Positions 55,460 to 64,000 of a DNA stretch of 64,000 nt are shown here, piece after piece. The notes under the pieces are model-generated. The model worked only from the letters and a program-made list of their open reading frames with translations, did not search any database and was not told the DNA's origin. The position numbers were made by a program, and so were the translations under genes. Position 1 is the stretch's first letter. Every line of letters begins with the position of its first letter. Source of the DNA: Comamonas suwonensis (GTDB taxonomy: Bacteria; Pseudomonadota; Gammaproteobacteria; Burkholderiales; Burkholderiaceae_C); contig NZ_JABBCQ020000001.1 in NCBI RefSeq assembly GCF_012844455.2, positions 1 through 64,000 on the forward strand. Reading direction: 5' to 3'.

Positions 55460-56125
55460 ATGGCAGATTCCCTGAAGACTCGTGTTGGCCGCGTCATCGC
55501 AGGCAGCGCCCATGCCTTGGTAGATCGACTGGAAAATCAAGCGCCGCAAGCGGTCATGGAGCAATCCGTTCGCGAAGTGCAAACCATCATTGGCGAGGTA
55601 CGACATGAGCTGGGCCTGGTCAGCGCCAACCGTCACCTGACGCAGCAGCAGCACTCCAGCCTCAATGGTCAACATGCCAAGCTCGATGAACAAACCCAGC
55701 AGGCACTGGCATCCGGTCGCGAGGACCTAGTCCGCGCGGCCGTCGCCAGGCAGCTTGACATCGAAGCACAAATCCCGGTGCTGGAAGCCGCATTGGCCGA
55801 GCTTGCGCGCAAGGAAGAAGAGCTGACTGGCTATGTCACCGCTTTGCTGGCAAAGCAGCGCGAGATGAATGATGCGCTGGAGAATTTTGTGCGCAGCCGT
55901 GCCGCCAGTGCAGCGCCCACCGCAACGTCATCTGCCAATGCCCAACAACGGTTGGAATCGGCCACCGATTCATTTGACAGGCTCTATCAGCGCCATACCG
56001 GCCTGACGCCTACTGGCGTCGGCGCAACCCTGGATCAGGCTTCCAAGTTGAAAGACTTGGAAGAACTGGTGCGCCAAAATAAAATCAACGAGCGGATGGC
56101 GCAACTGCGCAACAGCCAATCGTGA
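55460..56125 (+). CDS. PspA/IM30-family protein (YjfJ-like)
   Basis: A 221-residue membrane-remodelling ESCRT-III-like protein. It starts MADSLKTRVGRVIAGSAHALVDRLE (amphipathic N-terminal helix), continues as long coiled coil (residues about 25-145), has a Ser/Ala/Thr-rich linker, and ends with helices LKDLEELVRQNKINERMAQL. This layout fits the YjfJ branch rather than classical PspA. An AAAGGAG site precedes the ATG. The stop overlaps the yqiJ GTG start (GTGA). Confidence 0.87.
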   Translation: MADSLKTRVGRVIAGSAHALVDRLENQAPQAVMEQSVREVQTIIGEVRHELGLVSANRHLTQQQHSSLNGQHAKLDEQTQQALASGREDLVRAAVARQLDIEAQIPVLEAALAELARKEEELTGYVTALLAKQREMNDALENFVRSRAASAAPTATSSANAQQRLESATDSFDRLYQRHTGLTPTGVGATLDQASKLKDLEELVRQNKINERMAQLRNSQS

Positions 56126-56748
56126 GCCTGTTCACCATCCCCGAAACCCTGCCTTTTAGCGTGGCCTTCGCCCTCATCGTGGGCATTGCTCTGATCGAAG
56201 GTGTGGGCATTCTGGCTGCCATGAGTCCCAGCCACCTGATCGATAACCTGCTGCCTGACGTTCACGGCGATTCGGGTCTGGACCGCATGCTGGGCTGGCT
56301 GCACCTGGGGCGCGTGCCATCGTTGGTGCTGTTGATACTGTTCCTGGCTGGCTATGCGTTGTTCGGCTTCGGTTTGCAAATGGTGGCACATGGTCTGATC
56401 GGCCACTATCTGCCCGCCTGGCTGGCGGGACTGCTGGCAGTGCCATCAGGACTGGCCACGGTGCGTGGCCTTGGCGCACTGGTCGCACACATCATTCCTC
56501 AGGACGAGACCAGCATCGTCAGCGAACGGTCATTGCTGGGCCGATCGGGCGTGGTCTCCGCGGGCGCAGCACGGCGCGGCCTAGCCGCCCAAGCCCGAGT
56601 GCGTGATGCCCATGGCCGAACTCACTATCTGATGGTGGAGCCGGACATCGACTGCGACATCTTCGAGGAAGGCGCACAAATCCTCGTGGTACGCAAGATC
56701 GGCGCCATATACCGCTGCATCGCCAACCCGCATCCTTCGCTGCTGTGA
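56122..56748 (+). CDS. yqiJ: YqiJ-like membrane protein with OB-fold (NfeD-like)
   Basis: A 208-residue protein: helices at about 12-33, 66-85 and 91-118, then a cytosolic OB-fold C-terminus (LGRSGVVSAGAARRGLAAQARVRD...EEGAQILVVRKIG). E. coli YqiJ has 209 residues and pairs with flotillin YqiK, as here. Translation starts at GTG overlapping the PspA stop. Proteins of this kind recruit or stabilise flotillin assemblies at membranes. Confidence 0.87.
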   Translation: MSLFTIPETLPFSVAFALIVGIALIEGVGILAAMSPSHLIDNLLPDVHGDSGLDRMLGWLHLGRVPSLVLLILFLAGYALFGFGLQMVAHGLIGHYLPAWLAGLLAVPSGLATVRGLGALVAHIIPQDETSIVSERSLLGRSGVVSAGAARRGLAAQARVRDAHGRTHYLMVEPDIDCDIFEEGAQILVVRKIGAIYRCIANPHPSLL

Positions 56749-56806
56749 GCAGGCAAGCACCTTTTCCAAAAGCATTCACAACATTACCTGGGGGAGTTCG
56801 CAAAAT

Positions 56807-58549
56807 ATGAACAGCATGAGCAATTTGGCAGACCTGAGCCTGATAACCATCGTCGCCCTGGCGGCGCTGCTGGCCATCGGCATCATCTTCGCGCGCTTAT
56901 ACAAGCGCTCCACCAAGGAAATCGCGTTCGTGCGAACCGGCCTAGGGGGGCAGAAAGTCATCATGGATGGCGGTGCCATCGTGCTGCCGATATTCCACGA
57001 GCGTGTGCTGGTCAATATGAACACCCTCAAGCTTGAAGTCCAGCGTCGCGAGCGCGAGAGCCTGATCACCAAGGACCGCATGCGCGTGGACGTCACCGCT
57101 GCATTCTTTGTGCGCGTCAAGCAAACAGAGGAAGCCGTTAGCATCGCAGCGCAGACGCTGGGCACCCGCACCATGAGTCCAGACGAGCTCAAGGCACTGG
57201 TGGAAGACAAGTTCGTCGACTCGCTGCGCGCCACTGCCGCGACCATGACCATCCAGGAGTTGCAAGACATGCGCCGCGACTTTGTGCAAGCTGTACAGAA
57301 TGCAGTCGCCGAAGACTTGGAAAAGAACGGACTGGAGCTGGAGTCCGTCTCGCTGACTAGCCTGGACCAGACAGACAAAAAATTCTTCAATCCCGACAAC
57401 GCCTTTGACGCCGAAGGCCTGACACGCCTGACCGAGCAAACGGAAGCCCGCCGCAAGCAGCGCAACGATGTAGAGCAAGACACCGAAGTGCAGGTACGCA
57501 CCAAGAACCTGGATGCCACACGCCAAAAACTCACGATCGAGAAAGATCAGGAATTTGCCACACTGTCGCAACAGCGCGAAATTGAAAACACGCGCGCTGA
57601 GCAATCGGCTTTGATTGCCACGCAACTGGCCGAGCGCAGCCGTGAAGCCGAAGCCGCCAAGATCGAGGCGGAGCGTTTAGTGAGCCAGCAGCGCATCGAG
57701 GCTGAACGGCAAGTGAGCCAGCAACGCATTGAGGCAGACCGCGAGATTCGAGCCTCCGAGATTGAGAAAAATCTGGTGATTCAAACCCGAGAAATCGAGT
57801 TGGAACGGCATACAGAGACCAAACGTGCAGAGCAGCGCAAACAGGTCGAAATTGCCCGCCAAGACACACAAATCGCGATCTCCACCAAGTCACGCGAGCA
57901 GTCTGACGCCGACGCCGTCGCCAATATGGCACGCGCCGAAGCCGTGAAGGCCGAAGAAGCGGTGAACACCGCCCGTCAGGTCGCAGTGGCCGAGCGGGAA
58001 AAGAATATTCAGCTGATCGAGGCCTCCAAGGAAGCAGAGCAGAACGCCATCTCCGTCAAAGTGTCGGCGGCTGCAGAGAAAGAAGCCGCAATGGATCGCG
58101 CCGAAGCGCTGACCATTGAAGCCCGTGCCCGCCAGGCCGCAGCGCTGGCCGAAGCCGAAGGCAAGCGCGCTATCAATGAGGCACTCAACACCTTGTCAAC
58201 GGCCCAGATCGATCTACAGGTGCGCACGCAGCTCTTGCAGCAATTGCCTCTGATCCTGTCCGAGGCCGTACGTCCCATGGAAAAGATCGACTCCATCCGT
58301 ATCGTGCAAGTCGCGGGCATGCCCGGCAGCGCAAGTACGACGGGCCAGGGCAATGCAGCTCAAGGAACATTTCCGGAACAGGTCATGAACTCGGCCCTGC
58401 AATACCAAATCGCCAAACCTATCGTCGATGCGGTGATGAAGGATGCAGGCCTCTCCAATGAAGGCATTACCGGCATGGCTCAGAGCCTGGCTGGCATGCT
58501 CTCCACGCAAGAATCGACAACTCCCTCATCCGCCTTGCTCCAAGGGTAA
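56807..58549 (+). CDS. yqiK: Flotillin-like protein YqiK
   Basis: A 580-residue membrane-microdomain scaffold. One N-terminal membrane helix (about 12-29), a PHB/SPFH domain (about 30-200: EIAFVRTGLGGQKVIMDGG...DVTAAFFVRV), a long Glu/Ala/Arg-rich coiled coil (about 215-465), and a flexible C-terminus with Gly/Ser. Residues about 285-320 contain a near-perfect 11-residue tandem repeat, SQQRIEAERQV then SQQRIEADREI, encoded by 33-bp copies at 57680 and 57713. E. coli YqiK has 553 residues. It lies 58 bp after yqiJ and ends 26 bp from the convergent murU. Confidence 0.93.
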   Translation: MNSMSNLADLSLITIVALAALLAIGIIFARLYKRSTKEIAFVRTGLGGQKVIMDGGAIVLPIFHERVLVNMNTLKLEVQRRERESLITKDRMRVDVTAAFFVRVKQTEEAVSIAAQTLGTRTMSPDELKALVEDKFVDSLRATAATMTIQELQDMRRDFVQAVQNAVAEDLEKNGLELESVSLTSLDQTDKKFFNPDNAFDAEGLTRLTEQTEARRKQRNDVEQDTEVQVRTKNLDATRQKLTIEKDQEFATLSQQREIENTRAEQSALIATQLAERSREAEAAKIEAERLVSQQRIEAERQVSQQRIEADREIRASEIEKNLVIQTREIELERHTETKRAEQRKQVEIARQDTQIAISTKSREQSDADAVANMARAEAVKAEEAVNTARQVAVAEREKNIQLIEASKEAEQNAISVKVSAAAEKEAAMDRAEALTIEARARQAAALAEAEGKRAINEALNTLSTAQIDLQVRTQLLQQLPLILSEAVRPMEKIDSIRIVQVAGMPGSASTTGQGNAAQGTFPEQVMNSALQYQIAKPIVDAVMKDAGLSNEGITGMAQSLAGMLSTQESTTPSSALLQG

Positions 58550-58575
58550 ATCTGCAAGCCCGCTGGCTCAGCGCT

Positions 58576-59340
58576 TCATTGGTTGAGCTGCGCCAGTCTC
58601 TCGGGCGTACCCACATCGACCCATCGGCCAGTGTAGAGCGATGCGCCCACACGACCATCGGCCATGGCACGGCGCAGCAGCGGGGCCAGCGGCGCGCGCA
58701 GGCCTTCAGGGTTTCCGGGCTGTACCTCAAACCACGGCTGCGCAAACAGCTCTGCTTTCAGTAGCGCGATGGTGCTGTAGGTGTAGCGCGGGCGCTCATC
58801 ATCGGCCGGCAGATCCAGCGCCTTGCCGTTCTCGCTGAGACCAAAGTCGCCATGTGGATTGTGCGCAGGGTTGGGCGCCAGCCAGAGATGGGCCAGTTCA
58901 TGGCTCTGCGCAAAAGCCTGAGCGGCCTCGGCAGGGAAGGTGAAATCCGGCGCATAGACATCGCCCGCAGCCAGCCAGAAAAGATCTCCCAGCTGCGGCA
59001 ACGCGCGGCTGATGCCGCCTGCGGTTTCATAGGCTTTTTCAGGCTCAACGGAGTAGACAAGCGCTAGCTGCTGGCGCGCCTCCCCATTGCCTTGCAGCAC
59101 AAATTGACGGCCAAAGTGGGCAGGAATCTGATCACCCAGCCAGCCGGTGTTGATGACGGCACGCAACACGCCTGCAGCCACCAGCGACTGCATGTGGTGC
59201 TGCAGCAGCGGCACGCCCTGCACTTGAAGCAAGGGCTTTGGCGTGACATCGGTCAGCGGCCGCATGCGCTCGCCACGGCCTGCGGCCAAGAGCATTACAG
59301 GGGGTTGAACAAAGGGAGAAGCGGTGTTTTTTGCAGTCAT
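58576..59340 (-). CDS. murU: Nucleotidyltransferase, N-acetylmuramate-1-phosphate uridylyltransferase-like (MurU)
   Basis: A 254-residue sugar-nucleotide transferase of the NTP_transferase family with MLLAAGRGERMRPLTDVTPKPLL (the GxGxRxxPLTxxxPKPL signature, residues 16-38), a WLAAGDVYAP metal site and a C-terminal WVDVGTPERLAQL. In MurU proteins this activates recycled MurNAc-1-phosphate to UDP-MurNAc; the partner kinase AmgK is not in the window. It is divergent from tkt. Confidence 0.82.
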   Translation of the reverse strand: MTAKNTASPFVQPPVMLLAAGRGERMRPLTDVTPKPLLQVQGVPLLQHHMQSLVAAGVLRAVINTGWLGDQIPAHFGRQFVLQGNGEARQQLALVYSVEPEKAYETAGGISRALPQLGDLFWLAAGDVYAPDFTFPAEAAQAFAQSHELAHLWLAPNPAHNPHGDFGLSENGKALDLPADDERPRYTYSTIALLKAELFAQPWFEVQPGNPEGLRAPLAPLLRRAMADGRVGASLYTGRWVDVGTPERLAQLNQ

Positions 59341-59494
59341 GCGCGCTCAGTTTTCAGACGGACTTTTCAACAAGGCTACTGCCCGTTTTCTGAATAGCAC
59401 TGTAGAGCATTGACCCGTACGCCGCCTGCGAAAACTCACCCTCCATTAAAATGATGGGCTTAGCAGAATTACACCCTCCTTTTGGAGCGCCCTG

Positions 59495-62688
<3,194 letters not shown>

Positions 62689-62713
62689 TCTCCACTGATT
62701 ACAAGCAAAACAT

Positions 62714-62755
62714 GCCTCTAGCGCTTATCTGATAAGCGCTAGCAGCTATCAAAAA
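62714..62755. repeat. AGCGCT-type interspersed palindromic repeat, copy 7
   Basis: CTCTAGCGCTTATCTGATAA followed by GCGCTAGCAGCTATCAAAAA. This copy shows both arms clearly (TAGCGCTTATC/GATAAGCGCTA). It merges into the gap terminator. Confidence 0.65.
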
Positions 62756-62786
62756 AGCCAGTATGGGACGCCATGCTGGCTTTTTT
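62751..62786 (+). terminator. Terminator after gap
   Basis: AAAAAAGCCAG/CTGGCTTTTTT stem (62751-62761 with 62776-62786), extended by ATGG/CCAT inside. It lies 62 bp after the gap stop. Confidence 0.85.
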
Positions 62787-62912
62787 GTTGCCCGGGCGCA
62801 AAGTCGTCGTGCAAGCAGGCTGGGCAGCGGCTCGGATACATTTGTAACGCGCAGCGGGCAACGGACTTCCAGCCTCATGGATGCGCAGCCATTTCCTTTC
62901 GACAAGGCCGCC

Positions 62913-64000
62913 ATGTTTATCGCGATCCCTCTTGAGAACAAGCCCTCCTGGCGATCCCCGCCCTGGATGACAGTGCTGCTCATCGCCGTCAACTGTCTGA
63001 TTTTCTGGGGGTGGCAGGTCCCCGAAGAAACAGCGGTAGAACGGGCCGGGGCCCGATACGCCCAGACCATGCTGCCCACAATCGAGCTGCCCTTGTTTCT
63101 GACCCATCTCAAACAACAGGCCGCTCAAGGCAACACCCGCTATGAGCGCAACATCGTCCAGGCGGCCGAGGGCCTTTACAAACGCAAGGCCTACGCCCAG
63201 CTGTATGCGCTGATGTGGCAGGAAAAAAAATTCCGCCAGCAGTTACTGGATGGGCTGCTCATCACGCCCAGCCATCCACGTTATGCCCAGTGGACGGAAG
63301 CGCGGGACGCCTTTGCCCCGCAAGAGCCCCGCAGCCGTTTTACCGAGCGCTGGTCCATCAGCTATGAGCCCGATGCAGGCTGGCAACCCCTGCAGGCCTT
63401 CACCTCCATTTTTTTGCATGGCAGCACCGGCCATCTGCTGGGCAATATGGCGTTTCTGTTTCTGTTCGGCTTCACGCTGGAGCTGGCGCTGGGGGCCTTC
63501 ACCTATCTGGCTTTTTATGTGGTCGGCGGCATCGGGGCATCGCTGTTCGCGCTGATGTTCTATGCCGGCATGGGTGGTTACGGCCTGGGGGCATCGGGGG
63601 CGATTTCGGCCCTCATGGCCATGTACGCCGTGATGTACCGCATGCGGCGCATACGCTTTTTCTACATGCTGCTGTTCTACTTCAACTACGCCACCTGGCC
63701 CGCGCTGATCATGTTGCCAGTCTGGATGAGCGTGGAGCTGCTGCAGCATCTGCTGGGCGGCAAGCAGGTCGCCTATATGGCCCACTTTGGCGGCTTGCTG
63801 ACAGGTGCCCTGCTGATGTGGATCTATATGCGTTTGCAGGTCGTAGAGGCTCCGGTCAACGAACAAGAGCGTGCCAACGCCATCACCCAACCGCTGACCG
63901 AGGCCGTGGCGCGCGCCCAGCGCTACACCGACGCCCTGGAATTTGGACGTGCGGCACCCGCCTGGCGCGAAGCAGCACGCCTGGCGCCGTCGGACCTCGG
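62913..64000 (+). CDS. Rhomboid-family intramembrane serine protease, 3' end beyond the window
   Basis: A partial gene of at least 362 codons, open to the window end. The first membrane helix (about 18-34) is followed by a soluble insert of roughly 120 residues. The rhomboid core then begins: FLHGSTGHLLGNMAFLFLFG (HxxxxHxxxN, residues 169-178), GLGASGAISALMAMYAV with catalytic Ser228 (GASG), and YMAHFGGLLTGALL with catalytic His291. After about residue 310 a soluble domain follows (VEAPVNEQERAN...RAQRYTDALEFGRAAPAWREAA) and continues outside. ATG at 62913 was chosen; the ribosome binding site is weak. Confidence 0.85.
   Translation, partial: MFIAIPLENKPSWRSPPWMTVLLIAVNCLIFWGWQVPEETAVERAGARYAQTMLPTIELPLFLTHLKQQAAQGNTRYERNIVQAAEGLYKRKAYAQLYALMWQEKKFRQQLLDGLLITPSHPRYAQWTEARDAFAPQEPRSRFTERWSISYEPDAGWQPLQAFTSIFLHGSTGHLLGNMAFLFLFGFTLELALGAFTYLAFYVVGGIGASLFALMFYAGMGGYGLGASGAISALMAMYAVMYRMRRIRFFYMLLFYFNYATWPALIMLPVWMSVELLQHLLGGKQVAYMAHFGGLLTGALLMWIYMRLQVVEAPVNEQERANAITQPLTEAVARAQRYTDALEFGRAAPAWREAARLAPSDL

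Overview
The window looks like chromosomal DNA of a Comamonadaceae betaproteobacterium, most likely Comamonas or a close relative. This is a judgement from protein character and gene order, not from a search. The DNA is GC-rich. Gene orders leuS-lptE-holA, tsaB-rimI and purE-purK-sua5 fit Burkholderiales. Glutathione synthesis uses the beta/gamma-type GshA found beside GshB. A short-chain dehydrogenase resembles bacterial 3alpha/20beta-hydroxysteroid dehydrogenases. No rRNA, tRNA, CRISPR array, insertion sequence or prophage was recognised; most of the window is core chromosome.

Layout. 0.2-8.8 kb (all minus strand): trkA-trkH, gshA, kup, a BenE-type transporter and gshB, so three potassium uptake genes are interleaved with both glutathione synthesis genes. 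8.9-15.1 kb: proA, a small plus-strand hypothetical gene, and the leuS-lptE-holA operon. 15.4-24.3 kb: a YbdG-type mechanosensitive channel, a PfpI protein, a ribbon-helix-helix protein, a META-domain lipoprotein, an SDR, a DUF2157 / DUF4401-GDYXXLXY membrane pair, a NERD protein and the chaperedoxin CnoX. 24.6-29.8 kb: a two-gene ABC exporter and purE-purK-sua5. 29.9-34.7 kb: a five-gene operon for uptake, and probably desulfurisation, of an organosulfur compound. 34.8-38.3 kb (minus): an ompW gene broken by one amber codon, a GDSL lipoprotein lipase and dacB. 38.5-41.8 kb: tsaB-rimI-degenerate uracil-DNA-glycosylase homologue, then corA with a striking 5' leader. 41.9-51.1 kb: mtnN, fadD, fba, a QseBC/PmrAB-like two-component system divergent from two PAP2 phosphatases, and pyk. 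51.5-54.6 kb: CPBP protease, pepP and a TauE transporter. 55.0-58.5 kb: a four-gene membrane-maintenance module (unknown RHH-like protein, PspA/YjfJ, YqiJ, flotillin YqiK). 58.6-64 kb: murU, tkt, gap and a rhomboid protease cut by the window end.

The strongest candidate for an undescribed system is the corA leader (about 40690-40821). A segment complementary to the corA ribosome binding site lies inside a competing hairpin, and two identical UUGAAAG copies can each capture the same partner, which is the design of a two-state RNA switch. Other leads: two families of interspersed palindromic repeats, one always abutting stop codons in the same orientation; an 11-base palindromic word shared by the promoters of the lipase and fadD; a PmrA-like box in front of a PAP2 gene next to a PmrAB/QseBC-like system; and the PspA-YqiJ-flotillin module with an unrecognised first gene.

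Long open frames antisense to real genes are common here because of the GC-rich codon usage and were discarded. Starts were moved downstream where family alignment or a ribosome binding site supported it.
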